From NCBI GenBank assembly GCA_963668655.2, contig CAXXPQ010000002.1, forward strand, positions 1,426,001-1,490,000: DNA of 64,000 nt. The letters run 5' to 3'. The notes below the pieces were generated by a model. The model was not told the origin of the DNA and made no database searches. It saw only the letters and a program-made list of their open reading frames with translations. This stretch comes from G963668655 sp963668655 (lineage in GTDB: Bacteria > Myxococcota_A > SURF-8). Each line of letters begins with the position of its first letter. The stretch's first letter is position 1. Position numbers and translations under genes: made by a program. Shown piece after piece: positions 44,118-53,014 of the stretch.

Positions 44118-47100
44118 CCCAGGCCAGAACCTCCAAGTCATCCGGGGCGATCTTCGTCAGCGAATCCACCACCAGTTTGGCGAGTTGCAGGTTGGTGAAC
44201 AGCGGAATGCCCATATCCACCGCGTTTCTGCGGATGATGTACCCGTCCGTGATCTCTTCCGTGGAGTATTCCTTCGGGATGTTAATCACCAGGTCCACCT
44301 TGCCGTCCTTCAGTCCCTCCACCACGCCGGGGGAGCGCCGATCCATTTCCTTGTACAATACTTCCACGGGGATGTCACGCTCTTTCAGGAAGTCGGCCGT
44401 GCCCGCGGTGGCGTAGATGGGCAACCCCAACTGCACGAGCTGCTGGACGGATTCCAGCACGTCCAGCTTGTCCTTCTGGCGTCCCACGGAGAGCAGCACG
44501 CCCTTTTTCGGGAAACGGAAGCCGGTGGAGAGCAGGGACTTCAGCAGGGCCTCGGGCAGATCATCGCCGAAACAGGCCACCTCGCCCGTGGAGGCCATTT
44601 CCACCCCCAGGGTGGGATCGGCCCCGGAGAGCCGGGAAAAACTGAACTGGGCGGCCTTGACCGCCAGGTAATCCAGGTCGATGGCGTCCACTTTCACGGG
44701 CCGGACCCGGCCCAGCATGCGTTCCACGGCGATGCGGATGAAGTTTTCCTTGGTCACCTTGGAGACGAAGGGAAAACTGCGGCTGGCGCGCAGGTTGCAC
44801 TCGATGACCTTGATGTTGTTGTTCCGAGCCAGGAACTGAATGTTGAACGGTCCCGTGATTTCCAGGGCTTTCGCGATTTTTCGCGCGGTCTGCTTGATCT
44901 TGCGCAGGGTGCGCAGATAGAGCTTCTGAGCGGGCAGCACCAGGGTGGCGTCTCCGGAATGCACGCCCGCCTTCTCGATGTGCTCGCTGACGGCGTAGCA
45001 GACCAGTTCGCCCTTGTCCGCCACGGCGTCGATCTCGATTTCCTTGCTGTCCACCTCGTACTTGCTCATCACCACCGGGTATTCGGGACTGACCGAGGTG
45101 GCCTTTTGCAGATAGTTTTCCAGCTGGCTCTGGGTGTAGGCCACGCACATGGCCGCGCCGCTGAGCACGTAGGAGGGCCGCACCAGGATGGGAAAGCCGA
45201 TGTCCTTCGCCACGGCGGGCAGATCCTCCACGGCGGCCATTTCCGCCCATTGGGGCTGGTCGATGGACAGGGCGTCGCAAAGTTGCGAGAATTTATGCCG
45301 GTTTTCGGCCCGATCGATGTTCTCCGCCGAGGTGCCGAGGACGGTCACCCCGTTTTCGGACAGGGCCACGGCCAGGTTGTTGGCCACCTGGCCTCCCACG
45401 GACAGAATGATGCCGTCGGGATGTTCGGCCTCGTAGATGTCCAGCACGGTTTCCAGGCTGATTTCATCAAAGTACAGCCGGTCGCAGACGTCGTAGTCCG
45501 TGGAGACGGTCTCGGGATTGTAGTTCAGAAGCAGGGTTTCGTAACCCATGCGGCGGCAGGTTTCCACCGCGTTGACGCAACACCAGTCGAACTCCACGGA
45601 GGATCCGATGCGATAGGCCCCGGATCCCAACACCATGATTTTCTTGCGGTTCGTGGGCAACACGTCGCTTTCCACGGCATTGTGCGTCAGGTAGAGGTAA
45701 TTGGTTTCGGCGGGGTATTCGGCTCCCAGGGTGTCGATCTGCTTGATGGAAGGGGCCATGCCGTATTCCCGACGGATGCGGCGTACGGTGGCCTCACGGG
45801 TTTTGCAGCCCTTGGCGATCTGCCGATCCGAAAAACCGTTCTGTTTCGCGGTCTTGAAAAGTTCGGGATCCAGGGGCCAGCCGTTTTCCGCGATCTCGCG
45901 CTCCAGTTCGACGATGTGTTCCACTTTCTGCAAAAACCAGGCGTCGATGTTGGTCCAGCGGGCGATATCCGCGAGCGCCAGACCGCGCCGGAAGCCTTCG
46001 GCCACGGCGAAGACCCGCAGGGGATGGGGCATGGCGATGCGCCGCCGGAGTTCCTCGTCCTCCATGTGGCCAAAGCCCAAGCCCTTTTCGAAGCCCAGGC
46101 CGTCCACGCCGATCTGCAACATGCGCAGGGCTTTTTGCAGCACCTCCTCGAAGCGCCGCCCGATGGCCATGATCTCGCCCACCGACTTCATTTCCGTGCC
46201 CAGTTCCTGGCGCACGCGCTCGAATTTCTGCAAGTCCCAGCGGGGGAATTTCAGCACCAGGTAATCCAGGGCGGGCTCGAAAAACGCCGAGGTCTTGCGG
46301 GTGATGACGTTTTGCAGGTCCACCAGGGTATAGCCCAGGGCCAGCTTGGCGGCGACATAGGCCAGGGGATAGCCGGTGGCCTTGCTGGCCAGAGCCGAAC
46401 TGCGGCTCAGCCGGGCGTTGACTTCGATGACGCGGTAGTCGCTGGTCTTCGGGCAGAGCGCGAACTGGATGTTGCATTCGCCCACGATGCCCAGTTCCCG
46501 GATGGTGCGGATGGAAAGCTCGCGCAGGTAATGGTATTCGTGGTTGGTGAGCGTCTGGCTGGGGGCCACCACGATGGACTCGCCCGTGTGGATGCCCAGC
46601 GGGTCCATGTTCTCCATGTTGCAGACGGTGATGCAATTGTCCCGGGCGTCCCGGACCACCTCGTATTCCACTTCCTTCCAGCCCGCCAGGTATTCCTCCA
46701 CCAGCACCTGGGGAATTCCGGCGAAGGCCCGGGGAAGCACCTGTTCCAGTTCCTCGTCGTTCCAGACGATGGCCGAACCCTTGCCGCCCAAGGCGAAGGC
46801 CCCGCGCAGGATGAGCGGATAGCCGATCTCCCCGGCCGCCTCCCGGGCCTTGCGTTCGTTCGCGCAGGCGCGGCTGCGGGCGGTTTTCACGCCGATGCCG
46901 TCCAGCACCCGGATGAAAAGCTCGCGGTCCTCGGTGTTCAGAATGGAGCACACGGGAGTTCCCAGAACGCGCACCTGGAGGCGTTCCAGCGCACCGGAGC
47001 GATCCAGGGCCACGCCGCAGTTCAAGGCTGTCTGTCCGCCGAAGGACAATAAAATGGCGTCGCAGCGTTCCTTTTCCAGGATCTTCTCCACCGTGGCGGG

Positions 47101-47319
47101 TTCCACGGGCAGAAAATACACGCGGTCGGCCATGTCCTCGGAAGTCTGGATGGTGGCGATGTTGGGGTTGACGAGCACGGTGCGCACGCCTTCCTCGCGC
47201 AGGGCCTTGATGGCCTGGCTGCCGGAGTAATCGAACTCTCCCGCCTCGCCGATCTTCAACGCGCCGGAACCGAGGATCAGAACCTTTTTGGGCTTGTTGG
47301 GCAGATAATTTCCGAACAT
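44107..47319 (-). CDS. carB: Carbamoyl-phosphate synthase large subunit
   Basis: 1070 residues, the normal CarB length. Two homologous halves are visible, each beginning with a KKVLILGSGAxxIG-type motif (residues 11 and about 560) and containing ATP-grasp domains; the C-terminal regulatory MGS-like domain follows. With CarA it makes carbamoyl phosphate for pyrimidine and arginine synthesis from glutamine, bicarbonate and 2 ATP. The start MFGNYLPNK at 47319 is chosen over a longer frame with Arg-rich, shadow-like content. It follows carA after 5 bases and its stop overlaps the start of the AI-2E-type gene. The long plus-strand frame opposite is a shadow. Confidence 0.97.
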   Translation of the reverse strand: MFGNYLPNKPKKVLILGSGALKIGEAGEFDYSGSQAIKALREEGVRTVLVNPNIATIQTSEDMADRVYFLPVEPATVEKILEKERCDAILLSFGGQTALNCGVALDRSGALERLQVRVLGTPVCSILNTEDRELFIRVLDGIGVKTARSRACANERKAREAAGEIGYPLILRGAFALGGKGSAIVWNDEELEQVLPRAFAGIPQVLVEEYLAGWKEVEYEVVRDARDNCITVCNMENMDPLGIHTGESIVVAPSQTLTNHEYHYLRELSIRTIRELGIVGECNIQFALCPKTSDYRVIEVNARLSRSSALASKATGYPLAYVAAKLALGYTLVDLQNVITRKTSAFFEPALDYLVLKFPRWDLQKFERVRQELGTEMKSVGEIMAIGRRFEEVLQKALRMLQIGVDGLGFEKGLGFGHMEDEELRRRIAMPHPLRVFAVAEGFRRGLALADIARWTNIDAWFLQKVEHIVELEREIAENGWPLDPELFKTAKQNGFSDRQIAKGCKTREATVRRIRREYGMAPSIKQIDTLGAEYPAETNYLYLTHNAVESDVLPTNRKKIMVLGSGAYRIGSSVEFDWCCVNAVETCRRMGYETLLLNYNPETVSTDYDVCDRLYFDEISLETVLDIYEAEHPDGIILSVGGQVANNLAVALSENGVTVLGTSAENIDRAENRHKFSQLCDALSIDQPQWAEMAAVEDLPAVAKDIGFPILVRPSYVLSGAAMCVAYTQSQLENYLQKATSVSPEYPVVMSKYEVDSKEIEIDAVADKGELVCYAVSEHIEKAGVHSGDATLVLPAQKLYLRTLRKIKQTARKIAKALEITGPFNIQFLARNNNIKVIECNLRASRSFPFVSKVTKENFIRIAVERMLGRVRPVKVDAIDLDYLAVKAAQFSFSRLSGADPTLGVEMASTGEVACFGDDLPEALLKSLLSTGFRFPKKGVLLSVGRQKDKLDVLESVQQLVQLGLPIYATAGTADFLKERDIPVEVLYKEMDRRSPGVVEGLKDGKVDLVINIPKEYSTEEITDGYIIRRNAVDMGIPLFTNLQLAKLVVDSLTKIAPDDLEVLAWDEY

Positions 47320-47324
47320 TGAAC

Positions 47325-48416
47325 CTACCTGTACTGGCTGAGAATGCGGGTGAAGTCGTCGAACAGAAACTCGGTGTCCACCGGGCCGGGGGCGGCCTCG
47401 GGGTGGAACTGGACGCTGAAGAAGGGTTTCTGCCGGTGGCGGATGCCTTCGTTGGTGCCGTCGTTGATGTTGACGAACCACTGGTCCCAGTCGGCGGGCA
47501 GGCTGCTGTCGCGCACCGCGTAACCGTGATTCTGGCTGGTGATGACCGAGCGGCGGCTGAAGAGATCCTGGCAGGGCTGGTTCTGGCTGCGGTGGCCGTA
47601 CTTCAGCTTGTACGTATCCGCCCCGGCGGCCAGGGCCAGCATCTGGTTACCCAGGCAGATGCCGAAGACGGGTTTGTCCATGGCCAGAAGCGCCCGCACC
47701 CGGTTCACCAGCGGCATGACGTTTTTGGGATCGCCGGGGCCGTTGGAGAGCAGCACGCCGTGGTATTCCTCCTCCACCGCCAGAAGATTCGTGTCCCAGG
47801 GCACGCGTAGAACGCTTACGCCGCGTTTCTGCAAGTGGCGGATAATGTTCAGCTTTACACCGCAATCCACCAGCAGTACCCGCAGATCTCCGGCCGGATA
47901 ATGGATGGGCTCCTTGCAGGAGACGTCCGGCACCACCTTGTCCAGCGGCAGGCTGGGTTCGGGAAGGTCGTTCGAAGCCTCCCGGGGGGCGATTTTCCCC
48001 ATCATGACGCCGTGCTCCCGCAGGCGACGGGTCAGGGCGCGTGTGTCCACGCCCTCGATGCCGGGAACGCCCGCGTCCTTCAGCCAGGACGAGAGATCGC
48101 GGACGGATTCGTGGTGGCTGTATCCGGGACTGCACTCGTTGACCACCAGCCCCAGGAGCTTGGCCCCGTCGGACTCGAAGGTCGAGGCCAGGAAATCCTC
48201 GGGATCGGCCGGAACGCCGTAGTTGCCCAGAAGAGGAGAGGTCATGGCGAGAATCTGCCCCCGGTAGGAGCAGTCGCTGAAGGATTCCACGTATCCGGTC
48301 ATGCCGGTGTTGAAGACCACCTCGCCGCAGACCTCGCGGTTCGCGCCGAAACCTCGGCCCTCGAACACGCTTCCGTCCGCCAGCACGAGCTTCATGGGTT
48401 GTCCGTCGGACTGCCT
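47325..48416 (-). CDS. carA: Carbamoyl-phosphate synthase small subunit (glutaminase)
   Basis: 363 residues from GTG at 48416, or 356 from ATG at 48395. I prefer the GTG because GGGAGGG lies 5 bases upstream, while the ATG has no clear ribosome site; the ATG gives the more usual MKLVLADGS N-terminus, so the choice is not certain. The N-terminal CarA domain has DGSVFEGRGFG, and the C-terminal class I glutamine amidotransferase domain has the nucleophile GICLGNQM and the catalytic His in FHPEA. It supplies ammonia to CarB. It is the first gene of the carA-carB operon; I could not identify the promoter. Confidence 0.95.
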   Translation of the reverse strand, partial: RQSDGQPMKLVLADGSVFEGRGFGANREVCGEVVFNTGMTGYVESFSDCSYRGQILAMTSPLLGNYGVPADPEDFLASTFESDGAKLLGLVVNECSPGYSHHESVRDLSSWLKDAGVPGIEGVDTRALTRRLREHGVMMGKIAPREASNDLPEPSLPLDKVVPDVSCKEPIHYPAGDLRVLLVDCGVKLNIIRHLQKRGVSVLRVPWDTNLLAVEEEYHGVLLSNGPGDPKNVMPLVNRVRALLAMDKPVFGICLGNQMLALAAGADTYKLKYGHRSQNQPCQDLFSRRSVITSQNHGYAVRDSSLPADWDQWFVNINDGTNEGIRHRQKPFFSVQFHPEAAPGPVDTEFLFDDFTRILSQYR

Positions 48417-48636
48417 CACACGTTCCCTCCCTTGTTTCCGATTGATTTTCGCTCTTTCCGCCACCGCCCCCGGCCGGGTACGGGAAGTAACACAATTCCC
48501 CTGGATGGGCAAGCCAAAACCGCCTTCGCGGGCATGGCCTGCGGCGAAAACGGGCGGCCCGGATGTCGTCTTTGAAAAAGAAAAGAGAAACGCGACGGGC
48601 CGGAATTTCCGAAAAGCCGGAAACGGCCCGTGCGGA

Positions 48637-48867
48637 TCATTGATCCGCGTCCTCCGCGGAGGGCGCGGAAGGCGTTGCCGGAACGATCGCTTCGGGTTCG
48701 TCCGCGGTTTCCCGCCGCTGGACGAACAGGAAATAACCCAAAACCGCCAGCCCGAGCCCCCAGCCGACCCAGAAAAGAGCCGGATGCACCTTGGCGGCCA
48801 GTACGGCCCCGGCGATTCCCAGAATCAGGGAAACGAAGAGTAACAACCACTGCATTCCTGCCGCCAT
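48637..48867 (-). CDS. Small two-helix membrane protein with acidic tail
   Basis: 76 residues. Two hydrophobic segments (about 5-24 and 28-47) are followed by a charged tail rich in Glu, Ala and Pro. GGGAGG precedes the ATG at 48867. No family recognised. It is a single gene, divergent from the SPOR gene; function unknown. Confidence 0.6.
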   Translation of the reverse strand: MAAGMQWLLLFVSLILGIAGAVLAAKVHPALFWVGWGLGLAVLGYFLFVQRRETADEPEAIVPATPSAPSAEDADQ

Positions 48868-49049
48868 GGAAAACCTCCCGGTTCGTTCGGCATGGGTTCG
48901 ATATCCGATCTCGCTCCTTATCATATCCGTTCATGAAACGCAAGTCCGGGTTTCGCGGAAAATCCGCCGTTGCGGCGGAGCGCCGGGAGAAGCCGGCGGC
49001 CTTCTCCTCTTCCCCTGAAAGATCCCGAATTTCTTCCCAATATATTATA

Positions 49050-49076
49050 TTGACTTTTTTAACCCCTTGGTATAAC
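49050..49076 (+). promoter_or_regulatory. Predicted SPOR gene promoter (TTGACT-N15-TATAAC, extended -10)
   Basis: TTGACT (49050-49055) and TATAAC (49071-49076) are 15 bases apart, and TGG precedes the -10, so the extended -10 may compensate for the short spacing. It lies 40 bases before the ATG. Confidence 0.6.
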
Positions 49077-49115
49077 ATAGGAAAACCATTCGAGATCCCA
49101 TTCCAGGAGGAAAAC

Positions 49116-49943
49116 ATGCGAGACCAGAACCGGGCGAAAACGAAGGTGGAATTCGCGCTGGGCGGCTCCCAGATGATCGCCCTGTTTGCCGGATCGGTGG
49201 TGGTTCTGGCCCTGATCTTCTCTCTCGGCGTCATGGTGGGAAAGCGCTTGGGCACGGTGAGCGGCGGCGGGGCGGCTCCGGACCTTCTGGCCGATCTGGA
49301 AAAACAGGAAGCCGCCTACCGGGAAACCCGGATCGATCCCGCCTCCGGGGCTCCGAACGCGGAAGTCGCCGAAAAAACGCCCGATACCGGGAACGATGCG
49401 GCGGCGAAGCCCGAACCGTCGGGAAAGGAAGGGAACCGGGCCGCGAAACCCGCCGAAGCCGCAACCGCCGAAAAGACGGAGAAAGACCGGGAGGCGGACG
49501 CTCTGAAGGAGAAAACCGCCAAAGAGAAAGCGGAGAAGGAGAAGGCCGCCAGGGAGAAGGCGGAGAAGGAAAAGGCCGAAGCCGCCAAACGAGCCGAGGC
49601 GAAGAAAGCGGAGGAAAAGAAGGCCGCCGAAAGGAAACGCGCCGAGGAAGAGAAAAAGAGCGCGGCCGAGGCGGAAAAAACCGCCCGGAAGGATCCCGGC
49701 GGAAAAACCTTCGCCTTGCAGCTGAGCGCTTTCAAGGAGCGGAAGCTTGCGGATAAATACATCAGCAAATTCAAGCCGTTCGACAAGAACAAGCCGTATA
49801 TCGTCCAGGCCGACGTCCCGGGCAAAGGCACCTGGTATCGGGTGAAGATCGGCCGTTTCGACAGCCGGGAACAGGCCGCCGCCTACAAGACCCTGTTCGA
49901 ATCCAAGACCGGCCTGCGCGCCATCATCGCCCTGGCGGATTGA
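49116..49943 (+). CDS. SPOR-domain membrane protein
   Basis: 275 residues. A short cytoplasmic N-terminus and one transmembrane helix (about 19-42) are followed by a long Lys/Glu/Ala coiled-coil-like repeat region (about 95-190) and a C-terminal SPOR domain (about 198-275, FALQLSAFKERKLADKYISKF at its start; only FALQLSAF and the closing GTWYRVKIGRF are diagnostic). SPOR domains bind glycan strands denuded of stem peptides at division sites, so a cell-division role is likely. AGGAGG precedes the ATG. It is monocistronic. Confidence 0.9.
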   Translation: MRDQNRAKTKVEFALGGSQMIALFAGSVVVLALIFSLGVMVGKRLGTVSGGGAAPDLLADLEKQEAAYRETRIDPASGAPNAEVAEKTPDTGNDAAAKPEPSGKEGNRAAKPAEAATAEKTEKDREADALKEKTAKEKAEKEKAAREKAEKEKAEAAKRAEAKKAEEKKAAERKRAEEEKKSAAEAEKTARKDPGGKTFALQLSAFKERKLADKYISKFKPFDKNKPYIVQADVPGKGTWYRVKIGRFDSREQAAAYKTLFESKTGLRAIIALAD

Positions 49944-50052
49944 GGGCGAGTTTCCCGATTTTCCATGATTTCAGGCCGTTGCCGAGATTTTTTCCCGGCG
50001 TGCGTGCGTACCGGATTGCGCCGCCCGTGCTGCGCCTCCACACGGCAAGGAC

Positions 50053-51789
50053 TTACCGTGAATCGGCTTTTTTGCCGTTGTCGCCGTTATAGGGATTGGG
50101 GAGGATGGGCGGACGGCCTTTCTGCTCTTTCTTGCGCTGCAATTCCAGTTCTTCCAGCAACAACGCCGGGGCGACGGCGCTGACCGGCACGCTGCCGCTT
50201 TCCGCCCCGCAAAAGCCGTTGAAGACCTTGTATTCGTCGCCGGTGAGCACGATTTTGTTGATGGACAGAAGCGGCGTTCCCACCAGTTCCACGCCCCGGA
50301 CCAGTTCCTTCCGCCCGTCCGGAAAAACCCGCCAGACGATGCGCGGCACGCCCTTGAAAGCCTGGTAACCGTAGGAACTGGTGTTGGTGGTTCCGCCCTC
50401 CATATTTTCGATAATCAGCCCGTAGGGCTTTTCCTGCCGCTTCACCATTTCGATCAGCCGCTTTTCAAGCTCGGCGGAAGATACGGCGCGGCGGCTTTTC
50501 AGGATGGTGTTTCCCATGCGGGCCATGGGCTTGCGCGTACCGGAGGAACGCCCGTGGCCGTTGGAGTTGGGAAATCCCTCCACGGGCGTGCGGCTCATCA
50601 GGTAGTTCTTCAGCACGCCGTTTTCCACCAGGGTCACCCGGCGCGCCGGAACGCCCTCGTCGTCGAAGCGGTAAAAGCCGTTCAGCGGCGTTTTCCCGAA
50701 GACCTTCAGCGTGGGATCGTCCACCAGGTCCAAAAATTCCGGCAGCACCTTCTGTCCCACACGGCCCTTGAACGTGCGTCCCTCCTCGTCGTTGTTCTGA
50801 CGCTCGCCTTCCAGCCGGTGCCCCACCGCCTCGTGAAACAGCACGCCCGCCGCCTGGGGCGACAGAATGGCCGGGCCGGAATAGGGATCCAGCAGCGGAG
50901 CGTTTCGCAGTGCGAGCAGTTCCGCGATCATGCCTTCCAGTTCCTTTTTCGCCTCTTTCATGGACGGCATGGCGTCCTGGCCGGGGCCGTAGAGGACGCG
51001 GCTGTTGGTCATCACCATGTCGTCCTCGGCCCGGATCTCCGCGTCCGCGCTCAGCGCGAAAAGCACCCGCTCGTCCGCGATGCGGCCGCCCTCGGAATTG
51101 ACGTAATAACGGGTTTCCTTTCCGGCCTGGAGCCGGATGACGGACTGGGTGATTTCCGGGTGATCCCGGAACAGGGCGGACAACTCCTTGAGATTCCGTT
51201 CCCATCGCTTCCGGTCGAAGGCGAAAGGCAGAGGCTTTTCCACGTGAACCGACGGCGCTTCCCGGCTGAAGCTGGCCAGGTCTTTTTCCCGCTTTTTATA
51301 GACCACCTTGCCGCGCTTCTGCTGGTACTGGCTCAGGGCCTCCTTGAAGGCGCGATCCGTCATCAGCCAGAGCGAGGCGCGCAGAGCTTTCAGATTTCCG
51401 TCGATGGGGGCGGTGTCGGTGACCGGCAGCCCCTCCGCGATATCGAAGGGCGGCGCGAAGAAATCCTCGCCCCGGGGGGTGTTGTCGAAGGCGTAATCAC
51501 CCACCCGGGCCTCGACGTAGACGTCCGCGTCCCGGTGCCGTCCGCTGCGATGAACCGACTCGTAACGCACCTCGATGTTGTAACTGTCGTGCATCTTGAG
51601 CTGGTAGGCCAGAAAATAGGGCGGCTCGAAATCCTCCACCCGCAGTCCGGACATGCCGCGCTTCAGTTCCTCGCCCATGGCGTCCAGAATCCCTTCGCGG
51701 TCGGGCGGGGCATCGACCGGGGCCGGGCGGGCGTGGACGGAGCCGACGATCATCAGCACGAGCATCATCGGAAGCATCAGGCGTTTCAT
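50053..51789 (-). CDS. Exported TldD-like metalloprotease
   Basis: 578 residues. An N-terminal Sec signal peptide (1-20, ending VHA) precedes a TldD/PmbA-family protein. The zinc motif FHEAVGHRLE (H319, H324) and the C-terminal Cys in GFCGAESGSVPV, which together form the TldD metal site, are present. TldD normally works in the cytoplasm with TldE to process peptides such as microcins, and has no signal peptide. Here no tldE/pmbA partner gene is adjacent. I infer a periplasmic or surface single-chain variant; the substrate is unknown. It lies 61 bases after the zinc-ribbon gene and may share its transcript. Confidence 0.87.
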   Translation of the reverse strand: MKRLMLPMMLVLMIVGSVHARPAPVDAPPDREGILDAMGEELKRGMSGLRVEDFEPPYFLAYQLKMHDSYNIEVRYESVHRSGRHRDADVYVEARVGDYAFDNTPRGEDFFAPPFDIAEGLPVTDTAPIDGNLKALRASLWLMTDRAFKEALSQYQQKRGKVVYKKREKDLASFSREAPSVHVEKPLPFAFDRKRWERNLKELSALFRDHPEITQSVIRLQAGKETRYYVNSEGGRIADERVLFALSADAEIRAEDDMVMTNSRVLYGPGQDAMPSMKEAKKELEGMIAELLALRNAPLLDPYSGPAILSPQAAGVLFHEAVGHRLEGERQNNDEEGRTFKGRVGQKVLPEFLDLVDDPTLKVFGKTPLNGFYRFDDEGVPARRVTLVENGVLKNYLMSRTPVEGFPNSNGHGRSSGTRKPMARMGNTILKSRRAVSSAELEKRLIEMVKRQEKPYGLIIENMEGGTTNTSSYGYQAFKGVPRIVWRVFPDGRKELVRGVELVGTPLLSINKIVLTGDEYKVFNGFCGAESGSVPVSAVAPALLLEELELQRKKEQKGRPPILPNPYNGDNGKKADSR

Positions 51790-51850
51790 GGAAACCCTTT
51801 CGTTTCGGGCGGGGCCGGATTGAAAATGAAGCGGGACGCGGCTTCCGGAA

Positions 51851-53014
51851 TCACGGCGATTTCGGTTTCTCGGATGGAACGGGCGACGCCTCGGGAGCCG
51901 CCGGAGAGGCGTCCATCAGCGCCGCGAAAGCCATGGGATTGAAGTGATCTCTTTTGTAGCCCATATAGCCGCCGATCATGAGGATGACGAACAACACGAC
52001 ATACAGAGCCGATTTCACGGCCACGGCGAAAAGGCGCTGGGCGTCGGCTTTTTCTTCCACGTTGGTTCCGCGCCGCCGGGTGAATTCGCGCAGCGTAAAG
52101 GCCGGAACCTTGGATCGGGCCGCGGCGCTGCTGTCCGTCCCGTATCCGAAATCCCGCTCTCCATCCAGTTCCAGCGTGCCCTGTTCCTTGTCGTCGAACT
52201 CGATTTCCTGGAGCGCCTTGACCTTGGGGCGGTCCTTCAGCGAGGCGGTTTTGGTATCGTACAGTTCCGAGTTGATACGGGACTGGTTCCGCCCGTCGGG
52301 CCGCTCCAGCCCTTCGCCGGATCCCAGCGGCGTTTTCATCGCGCGCATCTCGGAGGGACGAATGCGCGTCTTTCCGGTGTCGTCTCCGGCGAGGGCGTAC
52401 GCGCCGTCGGTGGATCGGGCGACATCCTCCATGGTGGCGAAATCCGCCAGGCTGTCCACCGCGAGGTTCGTGACCTGGAACGATCCGGTGTCGTCTTCCC
52501 CACTGGGTTTCACCGCGTCGGGATTCGTCTCGGCGGGTCCGACGGCGGCGAAAGTGGAGGTGAAACGCACGGCCGGGTCTTCCAGCGGAACCCGGTCGAC
52601 GGCGGCGTCTTTCTGGATGGCCGAGAGCGAACGCAGGTCGTGCCGGGTTCCGGGGGCCTCGTCGTCGGAAACCTCCGAATTGTCCATCATCTCCTGCATG
52701 GCCTCGTAGGTGGCGCTGCCGCTGACCAGAAAATCGCTCTCTTCCGGCGGGGCGGCGATTTCCTCCTTCTTCGGCTTGGATTTCCTGGACTTTCCGCCCA
52801 GGGAATCGAAGCTTCCGGTGGGGCTGGGAGGCTCGGCCAGGGCGTCCAGGGTGGATTGGTCCAGTTCCTGGGGCTCCTCGAAAGCCAGGTTGGGATTGGC
52901 GACCGAAAAGGCGGTCTTGCACTTCGGGCAGCGGAAATTCTTCCGGGGCTCCGAGCCGAACTTGGATTCGTCGAATTTGAATTTGGCCGGGCAGTTCGTG
53001 CAGTGGATAATCAT
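51851..53014 (-). CDS. Zinc-ribbon (MJ0042-type) membrane protein
   Basis: 387 residues. The N-terminus is an MJ0042-type zinc ribbon (MIIHCTNCPAKFKF with FRCPKCKTAF, two CxxC pairs in 35 residues). A long polar, low-complexity region (50-305) follows, then one transmembrane helix (about 330-352) and a short Pro-rich outside tail. Such proteins are common in deltaproteobacterial genomes and are unassigned. Its ATG overlaps the diguanylate cyclase stop by 4 bases (ATGA) and GGGAGCGAG lies upstream, so the two are co-expressed. It may tether a cytoplasmic regulatory segment to the membrane. Confidence 0.82.
   Translation of the reverse strand: MIIHCTNCPAKFKFDESKFGSEPRKNFRCPKCKTAFSVANPNLAFEEPQELDQSTLDALAEPPSPTGSFDSLGGKSRKSKPKKEEIAAPPEESDFLVSGSATYEAMQEMMDNSEVSDDEAPGTRHDLRSLSAIQKDAAVDRVPLEDPAVRFTSTFAAVGPAETNPDAVKPSGEDDTGSFQVTNLAVDSLADFATMEDVARSTDGAYALAGDDTGKTRIRPSEMRAMKTPLGSGEGLERPDGRNQSRINSELYDTKTASLKDRPKVKALQEIEFDDKEQGTLELDGERDFGYGTDSSAAARSKVPAFTLREFTRRRGTNVEEKADAQRLFAVAVKSALYVVLFVILMIGGYMGYKRDHFNPMAFAALMDASPAAPEASPVPSEKPKSP

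Noticed and set aside
43927..47052. 1041-codon plus-strand frame opposite carB
   Set aside because: Antisense shadow of a conserved carbamoyl-phosphate synthase; no family motif and no start signal.
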